Shown here piece by piece: positions 1 to 5,652 of a stretch of 7,014 nucleotides of DNA. Below the pieces are notes generated by a model, which saw only the letters and a program-made list of their open reading frames with translations, had not been told where the DNA came from and did no database searches. How positions within the stretch are numbered: position 1 is the first letter of the stretch; each line of letters opens with the position of its first letter. A program made the position numbers and the translations under genes. This DNA is from Candidatus Microgenomates bacterium (lineage in GTDB: Bacteria; Patescibacteriota; Microgenomatia; UBA1400; PJMF01): positions 1-7,014 of the forward strand of contig WFTH01000061.1 of assembly GCA_015485595.1 (NCBI GenBank), given 5' to 3'.

Positions 1-747
1 ATCTTACTTGCCCTTTATCTTCATGATGCAACTGCCTTTATCTGGGGTATGATTGCCGGAGCTTTCTTTGAGGTAATCATCTCCTTCATCTACTTTAAAC
101 CCAGACCTAAATTTAAATATCAAGCTGTGGTCTCAAGATTGATCTTTAAAAACGCCAAAGGCCTAACTCCAATGGCGGCCTTAAACTACGTCTACGAAAA
201 TGTTGATAACCTCATCATCGGTAAGGTTCTGGGAGCCACCAACCTAGGTTACTACCAAAACGCTTATGCTTTATCTCACAAAGCCAACTACCAACTGGCT
301 CAAGCAGCTAACCACGGTCTTTTACCCATCTTTGCTAAGATTGAACAAGATAAAAAGCGGGTTAAACAAGCCTTTTTTAAGGCTGTGAGTATTATGGCAC
401 TTGTGATGCTTGGAGCTAGCTTGGTTCTAGTTCTTTGGCCAGAACCGATCATTCGTATCTTGCTAGGGGATCAATGGCTTGCAAGTGTTCCGCTGATGCC
501 GATCTTAACCCTAGCTGGCTGGCTTCAAGGCTTCTCGATCCTAATCTACACCTTCTTTCTGGCAAAAGCCAAGTTTAGACCAATAAATCTTCATCTAGTG
601 GCCACGGTTAGCCTGCTTATCCTGTTTGTCTGGTATGGATCTGTAGCTAACGGTCTTGTCGGCGCTAGCTGGGGGGTGGTAGCCTCAAGAGCTCTAACTC
701 TGCCCATCTTAGGCTACTTCCTGTATCAAGAAGTTAAAAATACTTAA
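1..747 (+). CDS. Wzx/PST-type polysaccharide flippase, C-terminal part (5' end outside window)
   Basis: Integral membrane transporter expected to flip undecaprenyl-linked oligosaccharide units across the cytoplasmic membrane for surface polysaccharide assembly. The frame is open from base 1, so the methionine at 49 is internal and about half of the protein (usually 420-500 aa) is missing; 248 residues are visible. Alternating hydrophobic helices and short polar loops, the segment NLIIGKVLGATNLGYYQNAY (about residues 62-81 of the visible part) and the later ILLGDQWLASVPLMPIL are characteristic of the WzxC/Polysacc_synt_3 branch of the MOP superfamily. It ends TAA, 3 nt before the next gene, and is the first visible member of a three-gene glycan operon. 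The family assignment is firm; substrate and exact subfamily cannot be read from the sequence. Confidence 0.88.
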   Translation: MLLALYLHDATAFIWGMIAGAFFEVIISFIYFKPRPKFKYQAVVSRLIFKNAKGLTPMAALNYVYENVDNLIIGKVLGATNLGYYQNAYALSHKANYQLAQAANHGLLPIFAKIEQDKKRVKQAFFKAVSIMALVMLGASLVLVLWPEPIIRILLGDQWLASVPLMPILTLAGWLQGFSILIYTFFLAKAKFRPINLHLVATVSLLILFVWYGSVANGLVGASWGVVASRALTLPILGYFLYQEVKNT

Positions 748-750
748 ACT

Positions 751-1497
751 ATGTCTACAACCATCATCACCCCCACTCCAAAAATCACTTCCTATCTTTA
801 TAAAAACTTTCAAGCCGCCGGGAACAAGGTAAGCTGGCTGATTGTCTGGACTAACCTTAAAAACCCGCCGCCAAGAAACCTAGGAAAAAACATTAAGATC
901 ATAAGCTATCCAAAAAAGTATCTTCCTATTAACGATTTTGCTTTCTTAAGAAACTGGTCACTTAAGCAGGTTAAGACCGAGTGGGTCTTTTTTCTAGATA
1001 GCGATGAGCTAATGAGTCAAACAGACTGGCAAAAACTTATTAAACTCCTACAAAAGACTTCACCATTGGTAAACGGCTACCTAGTAAAACGTCAAGATGT
1101 TTTCTTAGGTAAAACACTCAAATATGGTGAGGTAGGCAACGTCTGGCTGGTTCGCCTAGGGCGACGCAAGTTCATGCGCTATGAACGAGTGGTGCATGAG
1201 ATCGCCCAGCTTGAGGGTATGATAAAAAAAAGCCCCCTAATCCTAAAGCACTACTCTCATAAAAGTATTAGCTCTTTTCTAACCAAAGTCTTTTTCTACG
1301 CTCAGCTTGAGGCCTCCCAACGCCAGACACATCAAGTTAAACTCATACTTCAGCTGTTTTTTTACCCCATGGCTAAGTTTTGGATGGGGTTTTTCTTTAA
1401 ACTAGGCTTTCTGGATGGTGTCAGAGGTTTAGTCTATGCTTCCTGCATGAGTCTTCACTCGCTTTTGGTAAGAGTCTACCAACTAGAAAAAAGGTAA
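751..1497 (+). CDS. Family 2 glycosyltransferase, WaaE/KdtX-like, divergent N-terminus
   Basis: Predicted cytoplasmic, membrane-associated GT-A transferase adding a sugar to a lipid-linked glycan. In its 248 residues, RNWSL (67-71) leads into a strand ending in the DXD-type motif DSDE (83-86), which binds the metal-nucleotide sugar. Then come a lysine/arginine-rich LGKTLKYG segment (119-126), a basic RLGRR patch (135-139), VHE (148-150) and HYSH (167-170), in the order seen in WaaE-like beta-glucosyltransferases. The C-terminus (about 195-245) is hydrophobic and amphipathic, suggesting membrane contact. The N-terminal half is odd: the usual NEE after strand 1 and the DSGSTD-like Asp after strand 2 are absent (WTNLKN at 33-38). 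ATG 751 lies 3 nt after the flippase stop with no Shine-Dalgarno, so translational coupling is likely. The specific sugar is unknown. Confidence 0.82.
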   Translation: MSTTIITPTPKITSYLYKNFQAAGNKVSWLIVWTNLKNPPPRNLGKNIKIISYPKKYLPINDFAFLRNWSLKQVKTEWVFFLDSDELMSQTDWQKLIKLLQKTSPLVNGYLVKRQDVFLGKTLKYGEVGNVWLVRLGRRKFMRYERVVHEIAQLEGMIKKSPLILKHYSHKSISSFLTKVFFYAQLEASQRQTHQVKLILQLFFYPMAKFWMGFFFKLGFLDGVRGLVYASCMSLHSLLVRVYQLEKR

Positions 1498-1500
1498 AAG

Positions 1501-2757
1501 ATGAAAGCTACTAAGCCATCCTTAGAAGAAAAGCTGCTAACAACGGTTCTGGTCTTGATCTTTATGAGTCTAAGCTTAGGTCAGCTTCTACGTATTAAAT
1601 TGGGGTTTGGTGCCATTTACCCTCACGATCTCCTGATTGGGTTGTTTTTGCTTATTAAGCTCAGTCAACTTAAAAACCAGCTATCTCCGATCAAACTTAA
1701 AACCAAGCTTACCACTCCTAACTGGCGTCGGTGGTGGTTTGAACTTTTAGCAGGAGTCTTTTTTGCCCTAAACCTAGTTTATCTGGCCTTGTTAAAAACA
1801 GATCTCATATCCTCTCTTTACCAACTGCGCATTCTTTATTATGCTAGCTTTGGTTTCCTACTTCATACTCATCTAAAAACAACAAGGGTTAAAAACCTTA
1901 AACACTGGCCGATCTTTTTAATGATAATCTGGTTTACAACCTTGTTTGGGTTTTTCCAGTATAAGATCTTTTATGATTTAAGAGTCTTGTCTTTCTTGGA
2001 CTGGGACGCCCACTTGGGCAGGCTGGCCTCAACTTTACTAGATCCTAACTTTGCTGGATTTTTAATCGCCCTTGGCTTGGTTTATTGGCAAGCTTGGCAA
2101 AAAAAACTTACATTCTGGTGGCTTGGAAACTTAAGCTTAATCTTGGGGTTAACCTTGACCTTTTCTAGAGCTAGTTATCTAGTTGCCACAATAGGTCTAG
2201 TAACAAGCGCCATGCTGACTAAAAAACCAAAAAAAAAGCTTATCTACTTGATTACTTTAGGCCTTTTTGTCTTAAACATTATCTTTGTTCCCAAACCTCC
2301 TGGAGATGGAGGAAAGCTACTGCGCACTACCAGTATCCAAGCTAGACTCTTAAATGACCTAAGAATTGTTGCCGATAAACTTCCAGTGCTTGGATCACAA
2401 CACTTGATAGCAAACCAGGTTGTAAAGTTAGAAAGAAAGCTTGAACTTAAGAAACCAAAAGTAACTGGGTCTACACCAACCAAAAAAACAGACAACTCTT
2501 TCAAAACGCATGCAAGGTGGCCAAATAATCTAGAAATTTTTCTTTTAAATCAAGCTGGCTTGGTAGGTTTAGGACTTTTTTTCTTCGGTCTGTTTAGGTG
2601 GGGGAGAAAGCTATTTAAAAAAAACCAACTTGCAGGTATCTTTTTAGCTATGCTTTTTATTCATGCTCAGTTTAACAACACCGCTTTTGAGCCATTTGTT
2701 TTTTTAATATTTTGGGGGACAGTAGGCGAAGTCCTAAGGCTTAAACTTGATATTTAG
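1501..2757 (+). CDS. O-antigen polymerase/ligase-like membrane protein (Wzy/WaaL superfamily)
   Basis: Polytopic membrane enzyme of 418 residues, expected to polymerise repeat units or transfer a finished glycan to an acceptor on the outer face of the membrane. Around eleven hydrophobic segments can be seen, beginning near residues 12-30, 40-57, 80-98, 107-124, 137-157, 183-198 and 205-219. Family hallmarks are GRLASTLLDPNFAGFL (173-188), TFSRASYL (220-227, with the conserved Arg), a large extracytoplasmic loop (about 266-341) containing an RLLNDLRIVADKLPVLGSQ segment, and NNLEIFLLNQAGLVGL (342-357). H337 may correspond to the loop histidine important in WaaL. The start lies 3 nt after the preceding stop, with a weak AAGG about 7 nt upstream. 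The last 24 nt overlap the convergent Ig-domain gene. Polymerase and ligase cannot be distinguished by eye; if the host lacks LPS, the acceptor would be another lipid or protein. Confidence 0.87.
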   Translation: MKATKPSLEEKLLTTVLVLIFMSLSLGQLLRIKLGFGAIYPHDLLIGLFLLIKLSQLKNQLSPIKLKTKLTTPNWRRWWFELLAGVFFALNLVYLALLKTDLISSLYQLRILYYASFGFLLHTHLKTTRVKNLKHWPIFLMIIWFTTLFGFFQYKIFYDLRVLSFLDWDAHLGRLASTLLDPNFAGFLIALGLVYWQAWQKKLTFWWLGNLSLILGLTLTFSRASYLVATIGLVTSAMLTKKPKKKLIYLITLGLFVLNIIFVPKPPGDGGKLLRTTSIQARLLNDLRIVADKLPVLGSQHLIANQVVKLERKLELKKPKVTGSTPTKKTDNSFKTHARWPNNLEIFLLNQAGLVGLGLFFFGLFRWGRKLFKKNQLAGIFLAMLFIHAQFNNTAFEPFVFLIFWGTVGEVLRLKLDI

Positions 2758-3450
2758 CTCGGTCTCAAACTCGTTTTTGGCCTGATCAACCACCCTAACT
2801 TGAAGTGGATTATCTCCCTCCTTTAAGGTTAAATTAAACCTAAACTTACCCTCCTCGTCCGCGTAGACAAATCGGTTGTTAATGTAGACTTTAGCTCTTG
2901 GCTTGGTCTTTCCCTCAAGAGTAAAGTTCTTGTTCTGTTTGCCAACAATCTCTTGATTATTCTCAACATTGCTAAACTCAATCTCGGGAGCTTGGTTGTC
3001 ATAAAGTACTTTCTTGACGCTACTAGGCTGAGACTCATTGCCTGCTTTATCGTAAGCCTGAGCCTTAATCTCGTTATCGCCAGGAGTTAAGGCAACCTCG
3101 GCCTCAAACTGACCATCGTCACCGGCCACTAGCTCAGCTTCTTGTTGCCCGTTAACCCATATTATTACCTTAGCTTTCGGTTCGGTAAAACCAGATACTT
3201 TAATCTGAGCCGAGTTGGTCGCTGTAAACGGCACACTCAGGTTCGGTACCGAAGGAGGAATGGTGTCTGAACTAACTTGGTTTTGACCCTTATCCATTAA
3301 GTCTAGAAATTTAAGAGACAAAGGAATAACGCCAAAAATAAACATAAAGAAAAGACCAAAAGCAACCAAGACTAAGATCATGGTTCTTTTTAAAGCCTGG
3401 CGTCGTTCTCTTTTGGCTCTGCGGGAGGTGGCTCGTTTATAGGTGGACAT
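2734..3450 (-). CDS. Membrane-anchored protein with two bacterial Ig-like domains
   Basis: Predicted cell-surface protein of 238 residues. A strongly basic N-terminus (residues 4-22) precedes one hydrophobic helix (about 24-46), giving an N-in signal anchor with the remainder outside. No lipobox is visible. After a polar linker there are two related beta-sandwich modules, about 63-150 and 151-238. Each carries the pattern G-T/F-x-P-x-A-K-V-x-I, then an acidic D/E-x-G-x-F turn, a GDN turn (124-126 and 212-214) and a V/A-x-D-x-A-x-N strand, typical of Big_6/glucodextranase-like Ig domains. Such folds mediate adhesion or spacing; no catalytic domain is present. The ATG at 3450 lies 6 nt after an extended -10 element, so the mRNA should be almost leaderless. 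The tail overlaps the polymerase gene by 24 nt. The precise ligand is unknown. Confidence 0.85.
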   Translation of the reverse strand: MSTYKRATSRRAKRERRQALKRTMILVLVAFGLFFMFIFGVIPLSLKFLDLMDKGQNQVSSDTIPPSVPNLSVPFTATNSAQIKVSGFTEPKAKVIIWVNGQQEAELVAGDDGQFEAEVALTPGDNEIKAQAYDKAGNESQPSSVKKVLYDNQAPEIEFSNVENNQEIVGKQNKNFTLEGKTKPRAKVYINNRFVYADEEGKFRFNLTLKEGDNPLQVRVVDQAKNEFETELNIKFKP

Positions 3451-3456
3451 GGTTTT

Positions 3457-3465
3457 ATTTTACCA
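3457..3465 (-). promoter_or_regulatory. Extended -10 promoter element for the Ig-domain gene
   Basis: Read on the minus strand the sequence is TGGTAAAAT: an extended -10 TG dinucleotide plus hexamer TAAAAT (3457-3462). Only 6 nt (AAAACC) separate it from the ATG at 3450, so initiation would fall at or next to the start codon. There is no convincing -35 box and no room for a Shine-Dalgarno site. The same element precedes tRNA-Thr and the histidine phosphatase gene. Confidence 0.6.
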
Positions 3466-3496
3466 TCTTAACTGTTAGTTAGCTATTCCCCCCATT

Positions 3497-3517
3497 GAGT
3501 CAGGAGGGGGCTCAAAC
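3497..3517 (-). repeat. Displaced partial copy of the tRNA-Thr 3' end
   Basis: The 21 bases here (plus strand GAGTCAGGAGGGGGCTCAAAC) match 3527-3548 with two substitutions and one missing base. The matched part of the tRNA-Thr gene is the T-loop, the 3' side of the T-stem, the 3' acceptor strand and the discriminator. The copy lies 30 bp downstream of the genuine end in the same orientation and has no matching 5' half, so it cannot be a functional tRNA. It could be a local tandem duplication or the displaced end left by an integrated element. Confidence 0.6.
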
Positions 3518-3527
3518 CTGCCTGCCG

Positions 3528-3600
3528 AGCCAGGAGGGGGACTCGAACCCCCGACCCACGGTTTACGATACCGTTGCTCTACCAACTGAGCTATCCTGGC
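3528..3600 (-). tRNA. tRNA-Thr (anticodon CGT)
   Basis: A complete 73-nt cloverleaf folds on the minus strand. It has a 7-bp acceptor GCCAGGA/TCCTGGC (3594-3600 with 3529-3535), a 4-bp D-stem GCTC/GAGC with loop AGTTGGTA, and a 5-bp anticodon stem ACGGT/ACCGT with loop ATCGTAA. The variable region has 5 nt, and a GGGGG/CCCCC T-stem carries loop TTCGAGT. Anticodon CGT (plus-strand positions 3565-3567) reads ACG threonine codons. G1-C72 and C2-G71 agree with known threonine identity elements; the discriminator is U. CCA is not encoded, so a CCA-adding enzyme is required. An extended -10 lies 22 nt upstream of the 5' end, implying a short leader removed by RNase P. Confidence 0.96.
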
Positions 3601-3603
3601 ACT

Positions 3604-3632
3604 TTGACTTTTAAGCGGTTTGATTTTATCAT
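3604..3632 (+). promoter_or_regulatory. Sigma70-type promoter for tRNA-Gly
   Basis: TTGACT (3604-3609) and TATCAT (3627-3632) each match the -35 and -10 consensus at five of six positions and are separated by an optimal 17 bp. The mature tRNA-Gly 5' end lies 16 nt downstream of the -10 box, so the primary transcript would carry a leader of about 10 nt. The promoter occupies the same 48-bp spacer as the tRNA-Thr promoter. Confidence 0.62.
3623..3631 (-). promoter_or_regulatory. Extended -10 promoter element for tRNA-Thr
   Basis: On the minus strand TGATAAAAT occurs, with TG one base before the hexamer TAAAAT (3623-3628). It is 22 nt upstream of the mature tRNA-Thr 5' end, giving a leader of roughly 15 nt. 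The expected -35 region falls inside the divergent tRNA-Gly gene and has no good match. The hexamer overlaps the -10 box of the opposite tRNA-Gly promoter by two bases. Confidence 0.58.
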
Positions 3633-3648
3633 AAGAAGGCTAAAAAGC

Positions 3649-3719
3649 GCGAGATTAGTATAGTGGTAGTACGTCAGCTTCCCAAGCTGAAGGCGCGGGT
3701 TCGATTCCCGTATCTCGCT
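3649..3719 (+). tRNA. tRNA-Gly (anticodon CCC)
   Basis: A 71-nt cloverleaf is visible. It has acceptor GCGAGAT/ATCTCGC (3649-3655 with 3712-3718), a short D-arm GTA/TAC with the GG of the D-loop, and anticodon stem TCAGC/GCTGA with loop TTCCCAA. The variable region has 4 nt, and T-stem GCGGG/CCCGT includes one G-U pair and loop TTCGATT. Anticodon CCC (3681-3683) reads GGG. The discriminator is U, as usual in bacterial tRNA-Gly, and CCA is not encoded (the next bases are CAA). Only 6 nt separate it from a short broken reading frame, which could be co-transcribed. Confidence 0.96.
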
Positions 3720-3725
3720 CAAACC

Positions 3726-3953
3726 ATGTCTGAGTTATCACCAAATGTTATCGACGATCTCATACAGAACATACGACCAGGAGAGAAGTTAGATTTAACA
3801 AATCCAGAAACTAGGAGAGTATTGCTCAGGCCCTAAAAAAAATTGGGATATTGTAAGGACACCATGGCTTTGCTAGCCCAACGCCTAGGACTTTCCGATA
3901 AACAAACATACAAACAAACGAGATCGAGCTTCGACAGGCCAGATCAAAAATAA
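3726..3953 (+). pseudogene. Possible frame-disrupted small gene of unknown function
   Basis: I do not recognise this protein. From ATG 3726 a 36-codon frame (MSELSPNVIDDLIQ...) ends at TAA 3834-3836. In the same frame, coding-like sequence resumes after the stop and runs through MALLAQRLGLSDKQTY to TAA 3951-3953. Between about 3821 and 3841 the plausible continuation lies in another frame (IAQALKK), and the second switch falls in a run of eight A residues (3835-3842). Two compensating single-base changes would restore one product of about 75 residues with a hydrophilic N-terminus and a helical, HTH-like C-terminal half. Options are a decayed gene, a base-calling or assembly error, a genuine 36-aa peptide, or chance. 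It fills the otherwise empty 244 nt between tRNA-Gly and the convergent glycosyltransferase gene. Confidence 0.35.
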
Positions 3954-3963
3954 ACAGCGAAGC

Positions 3964-5607
3964 TTAACTTGCCAAATTTGCCTTCGCCCACCGAAACACC
4001 TCCAAGTACTCATCTGCAACGGCATCCATCTGGTAATGTTTTAGAAATCGCTTCTTGCCTGCTTTACCTAAACGCTTGCGGAGGAGAGGGTCTTTGAGTA
4101 ACTTAATGATAGCCTCTGTCAAGGCACCAACGTCATTAATGGGTTCAACCAACAGTCCTGTCTTACCGTCTGCCACAATCTCGTTTGTCGGCGCTCGGTT
4201 AAATGCCACCACCGGCTTACCAAGTGCCATGGCTTCTATCTGCACCAACCCAAACCCCTCAAGCTCCCAACTAGAAGGAAAAACACAGATGTCAGCCTGA
4301 GTAATCTCGGCTGGCACCGACTTAACCCAACCTTTAAACGCCACCTTACTATCAAGGCCTAAACGCTTCACCAATGCCTTAACCTTCTGACCAAACTCAG
4401 AACCATCGTTGCCGGTAAAAACAAGTTTAGTGGTTGGCAGTTTCTTAACAACCTGAGCAAACGCCTTAACTAAAACATCCTGACCTTTACCCACCTCAAA
4501 TCGAGAAGGGCAGATGATCACTTTTTCTTTGTGAGCAACTTTCATGGGCAATGAGGTTAGTCGATCGGGTTCTAACTTCCGCCCACAAGGCACTACCTTT
4601 AGCTTAGCTAAAGAGATGTGAAGTTGGTTGATCATCGCCTGCTTGGTGTGCTCGGTTGGCACGATCACTACTTGGGGAAATTTTTTGACTAGAAAGTAAA
4701 GTGCTTTGGGCAGTTTAAAAAACCGATTGATCGTTTTTCCATACGGGCCAAATTCAAGCCAGACTACTGGCAAGCGTTTTAAACGGGCTAAGGGGGTTAA
4801 AAATATTTTAGGAGTATAGCCAGAAATAATGATTACATCGGCATTTTTTTCTCTTTCAACTAACCGTAAGTAGTCCCACAACTGAGGCCAGATCTGATAA
4901 AAAAACTTAACCAACCCTTTCCAGTTACCAATAAGGTCAGGTGTGGCTGAAAGCTTAAGTGCTTTGATTTTTTCCTGACGCCAGTGTTTAAGATAGGGTT
5001 TATGGTTTGAGTAACCCACCACCTTTATACCTTTGTTTTTTAAAGCTACAAGCAGATCGACCCCAAACGTCTCGGCTCCACCTAAATCATAAGTAGCACC
5101 CACATAAACTATCTTTCTAATTTTAGGCGGCTTAACCTTTTTGAACTTGCCCCAGTAGTTTGTGTCTATCTCTTTAAACTCAAGAGCTTTAAAACCAAAA
5201 TACTTAAGCAAAGGCAGAAGATACTGGCAACTTAAACCCACCTTATGAGCCCCAAACACTCCGGTTTTGTAAGTGGTGCCATAAAGAAACTCATCTCTTA
5301 CCACTGGGTCATGAGCGTACTTTTTACAGATTGCTTCCGGATTTGGTACTCTTAACTCTAGTACTCCTCCAAACTTAAGCACTCGATAGATGTCAGCTAA
5401 AATCTGGTTTAGATCCTCTTTAGTAAAGTGCTCTAAAATATCTTGAGCTAAAACATAACTGACACTTTTATCTTTAAAAGGGAGGGGTTTTAAAAGATCA
5501 TGTACCAAATCTGGCTCAAGCTCAGGCAGAGCGTCTATGTTTATAAACCCAGAGCGCTTGTCTTGCCCGCAACCTAGATTAAGCTTGATCTGTTTGTTTT
5601 TTGGCAT
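3964..5607 (-). CDS. Fused SAM-dependent methyltransferase / GT4 glycosyltransferase
   Basis: Bifunctional cytoplasmic protein of 547 residues. Residues 1 to about 155 form a class I methyltransferase. Motif I LNLGCG (9-14) would bind SAM, with acidic D25 after strand 2 (NIDA), then DLLKPLPF (37-44), DILEHF (56-61) and the strand-5 region VLKFGGVLELRVPNP (76-90). Residues about 163-547 form a GT-B glycosyltransferase of the GT4 type. They have the N-terminal GGAET glycine loop (176-180), FGPYG (286-290), SRFEVGKG with basic R369 and K374 (368-375), and an EX7E motif E450-E458 followed by EAMALGKPVVAF. A single GT4 enzyme is usually about 350-400 residues, so this is a true fusion and not an extended transferase. 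It probably builds and methylates a surface glycan, possibly capping it. ATG 5607 has no clear Shine-Dalgarno; a TATAAT lies 13 nt upstream. The acceptor is unknown. Confidence 0.88.
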   Translation of the reverse strand: MPKNKQIKLNLGCGQDKRSGFINIDALPELEPDLVHDLLKPLPFKDKSVSYVLAQDILEHFTKEDLNQILADIYRVLKFGGVLELRVPNPEAICKKYAHDPVVRDEFLYGTTYKTGVFGAHKVGLSCQYLLPLLKYFGFKALEFKEIDTNYWGKFKKVKPPKIRKIVYVGATYDLGGAETFGVDLLVALKNKGIKVVGYSNHKPYLKHWRQEKIKALKLSATPDLIGNWKGLVKFFYQIWPQLWDYLRLVEREKNADVIIISGYTPKIFLTPLARLKRLPVVWLEFGPYGKTINRFFKLPKALYFLVKKFPQVVIVPTEHTKQAMINQLHISLAKLKVVPCGRKLEPDRLTSLPMKVAHKEKVIICPSRFEVGKGQDVLVKAFAQVVKKLPTTKLVFTGNDGSEFGQKVKALVKRLGLDSKVAFKGWVKSVPAEITQADICVFPSSWELEGFGLVQIEAMALGKPVVAFNRAPTNEIVADGKTGLLVEPINDVGALTEAIIKLLKDPLLRKRLGKAGKKRFLKHYQMDAVADEYLEVFRWAKANLAS

Positions 5608-5620
5608 ACTTTCAAAGGCA

Positions 5621-5626
5621 ATTATA
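5621..5626 (-). promoter_or_regulatory. -10 element for the methyltransferase-glycosyltransferase gene
   Basis: The minus strand reads TATAAT, a perfect -10 hexamer, 13 nt before the ATG at 5607. Initiation about 7 nt downstream would leave a 5' untranslated leader of only around 7 nt. No -35 match occurs at 16-18 bp spacing. It lies within 13 bp of the opposite-strand -10 of the phosphatase gene. Confidence 0.5.
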
Positions 5627-5635
5627 AACCATTAG

Positions 5636-5644
5636 TGGTAAAAT
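5636..5644 (+). promoter_or_regulatory. Extended -10 promoter element for the histidine phosphatase gene
   Basis: TGGTAAAAT contains an extended TG and hexamer TAAAAT (5639-5644), 8 nt before the ATG at 5653. The predicted start site coincides with or nearly touches the start codon, so the mRNA would be leaderless. It is identical over nine bases to the element before the Ig-domain gene. No convincing -35 box is seen. Confidence 0.6.
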
Positions 5645-5652
5645 AAGTTTCT

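Noticed and set aside
2244..2504. Open frame on the minus strand inside the polymerase gene
   Set aside because: It is antisense to conserved Wzy/WaaL coding sequence, and has no family motif, promoter or ribosome site.
2829..3038. Alternative minus-strand frame within the Ig-domain gene
   Set aside because: It overlaps well-formed Ig-like repeats in the main frame and its translation shows no domain pattern.
3488..3510. C6 / G5 hairpin between tRNA-Thr and the Ig-domain gene
   Set aside because: A 5-bp G-C stem with a 12-nt loop and no following T-run; the G-run is already explained by the copied tRNA 3' end.
3927..3964. Inverted repeat AGCTTCG / CGAAGCT near the end of the glycosyltransferase gene
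   Set aside because: The stem is only 7 bp, the loop is 24 nt and there is no T-run on either side, so a terminator is not supported.
4055..4300. Plus-strand open frame opposite the glycosyltransferase
   Set aside because: It is the complement of the EX7E region of the GT4 domain; low-complexity Ser/Pro/Ala composition is typical of a shadow frame.
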